In this document: positions 5,747 to 12,138 of the stretch, in pieces
Numbering within the stretch: the stretch's first letter is position 1
Layout of the letters: each line of letters starts with the position of its first letter
Assembly (NCBI GenBank): GCA_937954195.1
Contig: CALFYR010000297.1
Span: 1-12,156 of the forward strand
Direction: 5' to 3'
Origin: an uncultured Dehalococcoidia bacterium
GTDB lineage: Bacteria > Chloroflexota > Dehalococcoidia > Tepidiformales > Tepidiformaceae
Length of the DNA stretch: 12,156 nt
Translations under genes and position numbers: made by a program
Notes under the pieces: model-generated
Database searches by the model: none
What the model was told of the DNA's origin: nothing
Seen by the model: the letters and a program-made list of their open reading frames with translations, nothing else

Positions 5747-6862
5747 TTATTGCGCGCCCTCGAGGGCGGCGACTATTGGCCCCACGAATTCGTCCGAAAC
5801 GAGGATGAAGCCATCGAGACGCGGCGGATCGCTCAGGACCAGCGGACGTGTGGTGGCCGTACCGTCGAGGAAGACGAAACGGATCCAGACGGGTTCTTCG
5901 CCGGGACCGCGGCCAACCATGGGGGCGAGAGGGCTGGCCAACAGACCGGAGATGAGTGAATCGATGGTTGGCGGGTCATCGATCACAGCGCGTAGATCTG
6001 CAACCAGGGGGCCGAGAATCTCGATTCTCTCGACTTTGCCGTCGAGGTCGAGGATGTCGGCAGCGGTCTGGCCGTTGCCGGGCTCGCGGGCTTCGAACAG
6101 GAACCACACGCCGGTGATTTCGACGGCGAGGCGGAAGGTCGGTTCGTACCCAACGACCTCGAAGATGGGTGAACCAACTTCGTGGGATTCGATGCTCGAA
6201 TCACCGTCCCTTGGCTGGTCTCCTCCTGAGGGCGTTGGAACCATTCGTGGCCGCACGAAACATACTTCCGCGAACTGAGGACCCACAAGAGTCGCAGGGA
6301 GAGGCAAGGACGCTGAATCAGTCACGGGCCAGTACCAGCGATCGAAGAAGCGAACAGCCCCGGGGCCATCCTCGGGAGGAACGGGCACTTCCGTGGAGCC
6401 GGGCGGTGGCGTCGGCGTCGGGGTGCGCGGCGGCGGGCAGTTGGAGTTTGGGGACTGGGTGGCGATGGCGACTTCTGAAGGAGTGGCCCCGGGAGCGACG
6501 GTGGCAGGTGCGGCAGGTTGTGTCTCTTCTCCGCGTCGAACCACCGAGACGATCAGGATCACGACCGCGGCTCCCACCATGGCCGCCCCGGCCAAACCGA
6601 GCACCCGGAGAGCGAATGGGAAAGTGAACGCTGAGCCCCGGGCTGAGGTCCGCCAGACCTGTACTGCCTCCTCGCGGGACCCGACGTCGAGCTTGGCGAG
6701 GATTTCGGAGACGTGGAACTTCACGCCGTCGAGCGTGATGCCCAGTTCGGTGGCTATCTGACCGTTGGTGAGACCACGTTCGATAAGCCGAAGGACTTGC
6801 TCCTGCCGATCGGTGAGGTCCAGACCGGTGCGCCGCCAGCGCCGGAAGCCGATGCGAGCCAT
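5747..6862 (-). CDS. Membrane-anchored LuxR-type HTH protein with large extracytoplasmic domain
   Basis: The 371-residue protein begins with a GerE/LuxR helix-turn-helix at about residues 13-73: LDLTDRQEQVLRLIERGLTN, GQIATELGITLDGVKFHVSE and ILAKLDVGSREEAV are all typical. One membrane segment follows (about 82-107). A Pro/Thr-rich stalk (about 112-165) leads to an unrecognised domain of about 200 residues that is rich in beta-type sequence (WYWPVTDSASLPLPATLVGP, FRLAVEITGVWFLFEAREPG). Order and charge suggest HTH inside and C-terminal domain outside, a ToxR-like one-component plan in which an external signal could act directly on the DNA-binding part. There is no receiver or kinase domain. 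The ATG at 6862 begins just before the HTH, but no clear Shine-Dalgarno is visible. It lies 60 bases upstream of azlC on the same strand, so it might control azlCD or itself; this is inference. Confidence 0.82.
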   Translation of the reverse strand: MARIGFRRWRRTGLDLTDRQEQVLRLIERGLTNGQIATELGITLDGVKFHVSEILAKLDVGSREEAVQVWRTSARGSAFTFPFALRVLGLAGAAMVGAAVVILIVSVVRRGEETQPAAPATVAPGATPSEVAIATQSPNSNCPPPRTPTPTPPPGSTEVPVPPEDGPGAVRFFDRWYWPVTDSASLPLPATLVGPQFAEVCFVRPRMVPTPSGGDQPRDGDSSIESHEVGSPIFEVVGYEPTFRLAVEITGVWFLFEAREPGNGQTAADILDLDGKVERIEILGPLVADLRAVIDDPPTIDSLISGLLASPLAPMVGRGPGEEPVWIRFVFLDGTATTRPLVLSDPPRLDGFILVSDEFVGPIVAALEGAQ

Positions 6863-7047
6863 GGAGGCAGGCTACCGCGGGGTGCCGCTGTGTCACTACT
6901 CTATGTATTGTTTGACGAAATGTGATGTGGGATAGGGAGGGTTGTGGCGCGCGGTGCGGCCCACTGGGCCGCGGCTACAGATGTGGCGGTGGGGTGAGTT
7001 GTCGTTCGCGGTGCGGCCCGGTGGGCCGCGGCGCGAGAACTATGTGG
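6863..7047. other. Gap between alr and the LuxR-type gene with two near-identical hairpins
   Basis: No gene is seen here. It holds GCGGCCC-ACT-GGGCCGC at 6956-6972 and GCGGCCC-GGT-GGGCCGC at 7013-7029, each a 7-bp perfect stem with a 3-base loop, each preceded by gcggt or cgcggt and followed by gg. They lie 19-92 bases past the alr stop and may end its transcript, although neither has a T-run. Nearer the regulator, TAGAGT (6903-6898, minus strand) is a weak -10 candidate with no good -35. Confidence 0.5.
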
Positions 7048-8286
7048 CTACCAGACCGGGGGGGCGATGTGTTCGACGTGGCCGTTGCGGTGGTAGATGC
7101 GGGTGAGGCGGCCGGAGAGGCTGGAGAGGATGTCCCAGGCGATGGTGCCGGCGCGCTCGGCGACTTCGGAGGCGGTGATACGATCGGGGCCGTCGGCGCC
7201 GATGAGGGTGGCGATGTCGCCTTCGGCGAGAGCGGGGCCGCCGGTGACATCGACCATGAACTGGTCCATACAGACGGTGCCGACCATGGGGTAGCGCCGG
7301 CCGCGAAGGAGGATTTCACCTTTGCCGCTGAGCTCACGGCGCCAGCCATCGGCGTAGCCGACGGGGACGAGGGCGACGGTGGATGGGCGTTCGGCCCGCC
7401 AGCGAAGGCCGTAGCTGACGCCTTCGCCCGGTGCGACATCCGAGAGACGGGCGATGCGGGCGCGCAGGCTGAGGACAGGCTGAAGGGCCGGCCCGCGGGT
7501 GTTCGGCGGGAAGACACCGTGGAGCGCCAGGCCGACGCGCGCGCCCGAGTAGCGCAGTTCGGTGCGGCGGAGGGCGGTCGCGGAGTTCGCGGTGTGGCGG
7601 TAGGGGATCCAGGGGAGGCGTTCAGCCGCCGCGCGGAAGACCTCGTGCTGGTGGTCGGCGAAGGAGTCATCGGCTTCATCGGCGTTGGCCATGTGGGTGG
7701 TGAGTCCTTCGACTTCGATGCCGGGGAGCGAGCGGAGGTATTCGGCGAGGGCGACTGCTTCGTTCAATTCGTTGCCGAAACGGTGGAGGCCGGTATCGAC
7801 CTTCACGTGGACGCGGGCGGTGGCGCCGGAGGCGAGGGCGGCGGCGGAGAGGGCATCGGCCAGTTCGCGGGAGTTGCAGGTGAGGGTGAGCCCCGAGCGG
7901 ACGGCCTGAGTTGCATCGGCGGGGAAGGCGTGGCCGAGGACGAGGATCGGGGCGTTGACGCCGGCCTGGCGGAGCATGTAGCCCTCGTGTGGCCACACGA
8001 CGGCGAAACGGTCGACACCGGCGGCTTCGAGGGCCGGGGCGAGGACGGAGGCGCCGGCGCCGTAGGCATTCGCTTTGACGACGGCGATGAGTTCGACAGG
8101 GCCGAGAACGGACTTGAGCGCGTGGACGTTGGCGGCGGCGGCATCGAGGTCGATCTCGGCCCACGCGTTGAGGCTGTGGGTGACTTCGGGGAGTGTGCTG
8201 GTGACGGGCGCCTGGACCAGGGGTGAACCGTACCTTTCCCGCGGGGGCCGGGAGGGCTTTCCTCTCGACGCCGGCGAACCTAGCAT
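7048..8286 (-). CDS. alr: Alanine racemase
   Basis: This PLP enzyme interconverts L- and D-alanine and supplies D-Ala for peptidoglycan. AEIDLDAAAANV opens the barrel domain. The PLP-binding lysine is in AVVKANAYG, Lys71 with this start. Also present are HVKVDTGLHRFG, GLTTHMANADE, the catalytic tyrosine in GEGVSYGLRW, VPVGYADG and GTVCMDQFMVDV. All expected active-site motifs are intact. The start is doubtful. The only in-frame ATG nearby is at 8286, which adds about 32 residues ahead of the usual N-terminus (the lysine is near residue 39 in well-studied homologues), lacks a Shine-Dalgarno, and lies 10 bases from the divergent slt start. No ATG, GTG or TTG exists between it and the AEIDLD motif; a CTG at 8220 is the only near alternative. 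Confidence 0.9.
   Translation of the reverse strand: MLGSPASRGKPSRPPRERYGSPLVQAPVTSTLPEVTHSLNAWAEIDLDAAAANVHALKSVLGPVELIAVVKANAYGAGASVLAPALEAAGVDRFAVVWPHEGYMLRQAGVNAPILVLGHAFPADATQAVRSGLTLTCNSRELADALSAAALASGATARVHVKVDTGLHRFGNELNEAVALAEYLRSLPGIEVEGLTTHMANADEADDSFADHQHEVFRAAAERLPWIPYRHTANSATALRRTELRYSGARVGLALHGVFPPNTRGPALQPVLSLRARIARLSDVAPGEGVSYGLRWRAERPSTVALVPVGYADGWRRELSGKGEILLRGRRYPMVGTVCMDQFMVDVTGGPALAEGDIATLIGADGPDRITASEVAERAGTIAWDILSSLSGRLTRIYHRNGHVEHIAPPVW
8281..8286 (+). promoter_or_regulatory. Candidate -10 element of the slt gene
   Basis: TAGCAT lies 10 bases before the ATG at 8297, and no Shine-Dalgarno is present between them. This fits a leaderless or nearly leaderless mRNA. No clear -35 box is seen. 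The element overlaps the putative alr start codon on the other strand. Confidence 0.35.
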
Positions 8287-8296
8287 CCAACTGGTA

Positions 8297-10567
8297 ATGG
8301 GCGAACGCAAACGCGCCTTCCGGCGTGGATGGCTGATCGCGCCGCCCGTGCTCCTGCTGGGGCTCGTGCTGGGCAGCGCATGCTCCGGCAACAACCCCCA
8401 GGTTGAAGAAACGCCCACTGGCGCCGCCGCTTCGCAGACGGCTGTCGGTACGGCGACCGCGGGGCCTCCGGCGACGCCGACGATCCATGTGGTACTGCCG
8501 GAGGGCAGCTCGAGCGAACGGATTGCGGCAGCGAACAGGATTCTGCGCGAAGGACGGTTCGAACTGGCGCGGGCCACGTTCGAACAGATTGCCGACGCCG
8601 GTGAGAACGACGAGGAACGAGCCGAGGCATGGTTCGGGGCAGGCTCGGCCGCGCATGAATCGGGCGATGTCGAGGCGAGCCTGCGAGCGTTTCGGACCGC
8701 GTTCGAACTGGCGCCGAGCGGCACGCCCATCGCGTCGCGTTCGGGATATCTGCTCGCGAAGCGGTTGAACGACGCGGGCGAGTTCGAAGAGGCGGCCGAG
8801 GTGGCGCGTTCGACGGAGACGACGCCGGTGCTGGATGGCTACATCAGGAACGAACTGGCGCGGGCACTGGCCGGGACGGGGGATGCGGAGGGCGCGAACC
8901 GGGAGTGGGACGCGGTGCTGCTGCTGACTTCGACTTCGAGCACGGCGCGGGCGGAGATCTACCGGGCGCGGATCGCGCTGGCGGAGGATGCGGAAGACAT
9001 GGACGCGCTCGCGGCGGCGCTGGATGGGCTGATCGCGGTTACAGGCGACGCAGAGGCACGGTTCGAACGGGCGGCCATTGCGCGCGAGGCCGAGGCGTGG
9101 AACGTCTTCGAGGCGCAGCTGAAGGCGATTATCGAGAACACGCCTGCTTCAACGTTCGCCGTGCTGGCTATCGCGGAGCTTCGGGACGCGGGGATCGCCA
9201 TCGACCCCGGGGCCGAGGGGTTGGTGTACTACCGGCGGGATGCATACTCGGATGCGAAGCGCGTCCTCACGCCTTCGCTGGATGACCCGACCGCCACGGC
9301 GGTGCAGCTGACCTTCCGCGCGTACTACCTGGCGGCTAGCCACGAGGACTCGGGCGACTACGCCAACGCGGTCCGGTACTACGACCTGGCGGCCGGGACC
9401 GGGGCGAACTCCCCGTTTATCCATCGAGCGAAGTACTGGGCGGCACGGTCGGCTGAAGCTGCGAGTGACTTCGGCGAGGCATCTCAGCGTTATGTCTCGC
9501 TAGTGGCCGACGGACCCGCGGGCGAGTTCACGGAGGAATCGGCGTTCCGGGCGGGGTACGTGCTGCTTCGTGACGGCGACCTGGAAGGCGCGATCGCGGC
9601 CTGGGATGCCGCGGGGGCGGCGCAGAGCGCGAGGGTGGCGTACTGGCGGGGTCGGGCGCTGGAAGATTCGGGGGACGACGCGGGCGCGAGCGAGGCGTTC
9701 CGGGAGGCCATCGCGCTGGGCGCGTACGACTTCCATGGGCTGGAGGCCGCCGTGCGTCTGGGGCTTCGCGAGCCCGTGCGCAACGCGCCGTACGTCGAGC
9801 GCGACCTGTTGCAGGGCGTGGACTGGGACGCGATCGCCGAGTGGCTGCGGGGGCGCGTCCCCGGTGACTGGCCGGGACGCGCGCCGACCGCCGCGTGCGA
9901 TTTGATGGCGAGTGGACTGCGCGGGCAGGCGCGGGCGGAAATCCAGGCTGCGGCGAACGGATCCACGGCATGGCGGACGCTAGAACTCGCACGGGAGGCG
10001 TACGTGTGCGGCGTGACCGACGTGGGCGCGCAGCTCGCGGTGAAGCTCCGACAGCAGGCAGGCGTGGCCTCGCATGAACCGCCGGCGGACCTGCTGCGCG
10101 TGTCGTATCCCATCGATTTCGGAGTGACGCTGGATGAAGAGGCCGCGGAGCGCGGCATCGACCCGCTGTTCCTGGCGGCGCTGGTCCGGCAGGAGAGTTA
10201 CTGGGACCCGGTTGCGGGCTCGCACGCGGGTGCGCTGGGACTGACCCAGGTTATCCCGCCGACGGGGCAGGGCATCGCGAACGCTCTGGGATACTCATCG
10301 TTCAGGGCGTCCGACCTGTTCCGGCCAGCGGTGGCGCTGGAGTTCGGGGCGTACTACCTGGGCGGGCAGATCGCCCGGTTTGGCGACCCACTGCTTGCGC
10401 TGACCGCCTACAACGCCGGGCCGGGCAACGCGGTGCGATGGATGGAACGCCCACGGGATACGGCGGCCGACCTGGTCGAAAGCATCGATTTTACCGAGAC
10501 CAAGCTTTATGTCACGTACATCTACGAGGCTTATGCTCACTACCAGCTGGCCTGGGCGGCCGAATAG
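8297..10567 (+). CDS. TPR-containing lytic transglycosylase lipoprotein (Slt70-like)
   Basis: The 756-residue protein cleaves the MurNAc-GlcNAc bond of peptidoglycan by family analogy with Slt70. It opens with a basic stretch, a hydrophobic core and a lipobox-like LVLGSAC with Cys29. A Thr/Ala/Pro linker follows to about residue 62. Next is a long alpha-helical TPR-like superhelix (about 65-600), with repeats such as RFELARATFEQIADAG and DVEASLRAFRTAFELAP. The catalytic SLT domain (about 612-745) has the acid in VRQESYWDP (Glu633), then GALGLTQVIPPTG, LTAYNAGPGNAVRW and DFTETKLYVTYIYEAY. All key motifs are intact. The ATG at 8297 is chosen because the signal peptide starts there; the upstream frame extension has no signal sequence. 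It is divergent from alr, a second peptidoglycan gene. Confidence 0.93.
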   Translation: MGERKRAFRRGWLIAPPVLLLGLVLGSACSGNNPQVEETPTGAAASQTAVGTATAGPPATPTIHVVLPEGSSSERIAAANRILREGRFELARATFEQIADAGENDEERAEAWFGAGSAAHESGDVEASLRAFRTAFELAPSGTPIASRSGYLLAKRLNDAGEFEEAAEVARSTETTPVLDGYIRNELARALAGTGDAEGANREWDAVLLLTSTSSTARAEIYRARIALAEDAEDMDALAAALDGLIAVTGDAEARFERAAIAREAEAWNVFEAQLKAIIENTPASTFAVLAIAELRDAGIAIDPGAEGLVYYRRDAYSDAKRVLTPSLDDPTATAVQLTFRAYYLAASHEDSGDYANAVRYYDLAAGTGANSPFIHRAKYWAARSAEAASDFGEASQRYVSLVADGPAGEFTEESAFRAGYVLLRDGDLEGAIAAWDAAGAAQSARVAYWRGRALEDSGDDAGASEAFREAIALGAYDFHGLEAAVRLGLREPVRNAPYVERDLLQGVDWDAIAEWLRGRVPGDWPGRAPTAACDLMASGLRGQARAEIQAAANGSTAWRTLELAREAYVCGVTDVGAQLAVKLRQQAGVASHEPPADLLRVSYPIDFGVTLDEEAAERGIDPLFLAALVRQESYWDPVAGSHAGALGLTQVIPPTGQGIANALGYSSFRASDLFRPAVALEFGAYYLGGQIARFGDPLLALTAYNAGPGNAVRWMERPRDTAADLVESIDFTETKLYVTYIYEAYAHYQLAWAAE

Positions 10568-10581
10568 CGAGATTCGCCCGT

Positions 10582-10602
10582 AGTGGCGCCACTTGTTATG
10601 GT
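10582..10602 (+). promoter_or_regulatory. Candidate rpmH promoter with adjacent palindrome
   Basis: TGTTATGGT (10594-10602) is an extended -10 motif (TGnTATnnT). It would start transcription near 10609, about 33 bases before rpmH. Directly upstream is the perfect 12-base palindrome AGTGGCGCCACT (10582-10593), at roughly -27 to -16, which could be an operator. The palindrome followed by TTGTT could instead be a weak slt terminator. No convincing -35 box is visible. Confidence 0.45.
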
Positions 10603-10641
10603 GATTGTTCGCATTGAGCAATCGGATTTGGAGTTGGCCAG

Positions 10642-10785
10642 ATGGCAACCAAGCGTACGTATCAGCCTCACCGCATTCCCCGGAAGCGGGTCCATGGATT
10701 TCTAAAGCGCATGTCGAGCCGCGCCGGGCGGGCGGTGTTGAAGTCGCGCCGGGACAAGGGACGCAAGCGCCTGACCGTGGTGTAG
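10642..10785 (+). CDS. rpmH: Ribosomal protein L34 (bL34)
   Basis: The 47-residue, very basic protein reads [20 protein letters not shown] and then [17 protein letters not shown], ending [10 protein letters not shown]. The pattern KRTYQP...HGF..RM....GR.VL..RR.KGR.RL is diagnostic of bL34, a component of the large ribosomal subunit. GGAG sits 8 bases before the ATG. The gene is followed 27 bases later by rnpA, the conserved pairing near bacterial origins. The MxKRTYQP..IPR form is of the kind seen in Chloroflexota (from memory). Confidence 0.97.
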   Translation: MATKRTYQPHRIPRKRVHGFLKRMSSRAGRAVLKSRRDKGRKRLTVV

Positions 10786-10812
10786 TCGCAGGTCAACGAG
10801 GGAGGCCCGGCC

Positions 10813-11151
10813 GTGAAGCGTGAACAACGGCTGCGGAAGGGCACCGAGTTCGACGAAGCGTATTCGAAGGGGACCGTCGTTGGCGGTCCCCTTGTCGTGC
10901 TCCGGGTACGGCCCAACGAGTGCGGGTATTCCAGGTGGGGATTCGCGGTCGGGAAGAAGATCGCGCCGCTTTCGACGACGCGGAACCTGATGCGCCGGCG
11001 GCTCCGGGAAGCCGCGAGGTCGCTGGGGTGGTCCGCGAGCCAGGACGTGATAGTTACGGTGCGCCGGGAAGCGTTGGGAGCGGATTACGCGACGTTGCGC
11101 GAGGCGATACAGCGAGGGCTGCACAGGGCAGAAGGAAGTGTCCGGCGATGA
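10813..11151 (+). CDS. rnpA: Ribonuclease P protein component
   Basis: The 112-residue basic protein assists the RNase P RNA in maturing the 5' ends of tRNAs. It begins MKREQRLRKGTEFDEAYSKG. It contains the beta-strand region VVLRVRPNECGYSRWGFAVG and the RNA-binding helix KKIAPLSTTRNLMRRRLREAAR. In most homologues the helix reads RNR.KRRLRE; here the third residue of RNR is Leu, with basic residues kept just after it. The GTG start has a strong GAGGGAGG 7 bases upstream. The stop overlaps the yidD start (ATGA, 11148-11151), implying coupled translation. Confidence 0.95.
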   Translation: MKREQRLRKGTEFDEAYSKGTVVGGPLVVLRVRPNECGYSRWGFAVGKKIAPLSTTRNLMRRRLREAARSLGWSASQDVIVTVRREALGADYATLREAIQRGLHRAEGSVRR

Positions 11152-11381
11152 GAATCGTTTCGCTGGCCCTTGCCTGGCCGCTGATTGCGCTCGTTGTGGT
11201 GTATCAATGGACGGTGGCGAAGCTATTACCACCGGCCTGCAGGTTCGAACCGACGTGTTCGTGGTATTCGCGGGAGGCTTTGAGGCGTCACGGGGCGTTC
11301 CGTGGGAGCTGGCTCACGGTACGGCGCATCTCGCGGTGCCGTCCTGGGGGCGGGATGGGGTACGACCCGGTGCCGGATTAG
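11148..11381 (+). CDS. yidD: YidD membrane protein insertion factor
   Basis: The 77-residue protein has a hydrophobic N-terminus (LALAWPLIALVVVYQW), the hallmark CRFEPTCSWYSREALRRHG, then RISRCRPGGGMGYDPVPD at the end. These match YidD, a small membrane-associated protein that helps YidC insert inner-membrane proteins. Length is typical. It overlaps rnpA by 4 bases, and GAAGGAAG lies upstream. In many bacteria yidC follows directly, but here it is replaced by about 760 bases of non-coding sequence with parS sites. Confidence 0.96.
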   Translation: MRIVSLALAWPLIALVVVYQWTVAKLLPPACRFEPTCSWYSREALRRHGAFRGSWLTVRRISRCRPGGGMGYDPVPD

Positions 11382-11679
11382 AGGGCCGAGTTCCGAGTTC
11401 CGAGTTCCCGGCACCCCAGGGCCCTGTGCCCGGTGTGGGAATGCATGGTTTAGCCGAATCCGCGGTGATCGATGCTTGCGTTCAGAGGAACGCGGGTTCG
11501 TGTCGAGCACGGAACCCTTAGCGGTGGGAACGCCATCGTCCACTTGAGTGCGGGGAACTCCAACGGCCATGTTTCGTGTGTGAGAACGCGTTCTTGGGGT
11601 CGCGCGGGCCGCGATTGGGAAGGCAACAGCAGCACAGGACGTTGGCGATGAAAGCGTTCCCACGCCCGGGCCCCCACAC
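11382..11679. other. Non-coding stretch downstream of yidD with short repeats and hairpins
   Basis: I see no credible gene. Features visible are three perfect tandem copies of CCGAGTT (11386-11406); a bulged stem CCGGCAC / GTGCCCGG (11408-11433) enclosing CAGGGCCCTG that may terminate the operon but lacks a T-run; GCGTTC-AGAG-GAACGC near 11477-11492; a bulged hairpin gggttcgtg / cacggaaccc (11494-11517); and the 12-base palindrome AGAACGCGTTCT (11583-11594). None matches a known RNA that I can recognise. Confidence 0.5.
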
Positions 11680-11695
11680 CGTTTCACGTGAAACA
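11680..11695. promoter_or_regulatory. parS site 1
   Basis: CGTTTCACGTGAAACA differs from the canonical ParB-binding site TGTTTCACGTGAAACA at one edge base. The central 14 bases are a perfect palindrome. It is the leftmost of six such sites in 414 bases. Confidence 0.93.
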
Positions 11696-11782
11696 CGGCG
11701 CGGTCGGCCGGCGAGTGGGATGGCTGAAGGTGAAATGACTGGCGGACCGATGCAGCGCATCTGCCTTGCGTCCGATTGGGAT

Positions 11783-11798
11783 CGTTCCACGTGAAACA
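11783..11798. promoter_or_regulatory. parS site 2
   Basis: CGTTCCACGTGAAACA has the tolerated C at the fifth position of the degenerate parS consensus (TGTTnCACGTGAAACA) plus one edge change. Confidence 0.88.
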
Positions 11799-11891
11799 CG
11801 GTCCATACGGCCCGTCAGCGCCCGAACCGCTGCATCCGTCGAAACATAGCCCGGGTTTAGCGCGGGGACGGAGCGATGCTCGACTACGGAG

Positions 11892-11907
11892 TGTTCCACG
11901 TGAAACT
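11892..11907. promoter_or_regulatory. parS site 3
   Basis: TGTTCCACGTGAAACT shares the inner C variant with site 2 and differs at the last base. Confidence 0.87.
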
Positions 11908-11958
11908 TCCAAGGATGTCTAAGGAACTCGCCGAGGCACCCTACCTTTGCGATAGCAG

Positions 11959-11974
11959 CGTTTCACGTGAATCA
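11959..11974. promoter_or_regulatory. parS site 4 (degenerate)
   Basis: CGTTTCACGTGAATCA has an A-to-T change in the right half-site besides the edge base, so ParB affinity may be lower. Confidence 0.75.
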
Positions 11975-12037
11975 ACGGAGTGGGCTTCTGTCCTGGCGGC
12001 GGTGCGCGGGATTGGAGGGCATCGCGTCCGAACACAC

Positions 12038-12053
12038 CGTTTCACGTGAAACA
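12038..12053. promoter_or_regulatory. parS site 5
   Basis: CGTTTCACGTGAAACA is identical over 16 bases to site 1. Its last base is also the first base of the SOS-like palindrome that follows. Confidence 0.93.
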
Positions 12054-12070
12054 CAGAACGTATGTTCTGT
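12053..12070. promoter_or_regulatory. SOS-box-like palindrome (candidate LexA site)
   Basis: ACAGAACGTATGTTCTGT is a perfect 7-bp inverted repeat around GTAT. Its core GAAC-N4-GTTC with purine-N-purine-pyrimidine in the centre (GTAT) fits the Gram-positive LexA box, which has also been described for the Chloroflexota member Dehalococcoides. It lies between parS sites 5 and 6 and about 70 bases before the next start codon. Binding by LexA is inference; another dimeric regulator could use it. Confidence 0.5.
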
Positions 12071-12077
12071 TTGGGGA

Positions 12078-12093
12078 CGTTTCACGTGGAACA
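12078..12093. promoter_or_regulatory. parS site 6
   Basis: CGTTTCACGTGGAACA has the mirror image of the variation in sites 2 and 3: its inner 14 bases are their exact reverse complement. It lies 45 bases before the start codon at 12139, so bound ParB could touch that gene's promoter. Confidence 0.87.
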
Positions 12094-12126
12094 ACGGGGC
12101 GCACTCCCCATAAGTCGAAGCACTGG

Positions 12127-12132
12127 TACCAT
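12127..12132 (+). promoter_or_regulatory. Candidate -10 element for the gene at the right edge
   Basis: TACCAT is followed by exactly 6 bases and then GTG, the usual geometry for a leaderless transcript that starts on the start codon. There is no Shine-Dalgarno in between. No clear -35 box is seen. Confidence 0.4.
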
Positions 12133-12138
12133 GCCGGG

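Noticed and set aside
7801..7814. CACGTG-centred sequence inside alr
   Set aside because: The centre looks like parS but the flanks (cttcacgtggacgc) miss several consensus positions; it is coding sequence.
6922..8226. 434-codon plus-strand frame opposite alr
   Set aside because: It is antisense to a clearly recognisable alanine racemase and has Gly/Asp/Glu-rich shadow composition.
11494..11517. Hairpin with GGTTCG resembling a tRNA T-arm
   Set aside because: No acceptor, anticodon or D-arm can be placed around it, and the loop sequence is wrong for a T-loop.
11583..11594. AGAACGCGTTCT as a second SOS box
   Set aside because: The spacing between GAAC and GTTC is 2 bases, not the 4 needed for the LexA box.
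11226..11912. 228-codon minus-strand frame across the yidD 3' end and parS sites
   Set aside because: It overlaps yidD antisense and includes the parS palindromes; no domain or ribosome site is visible.
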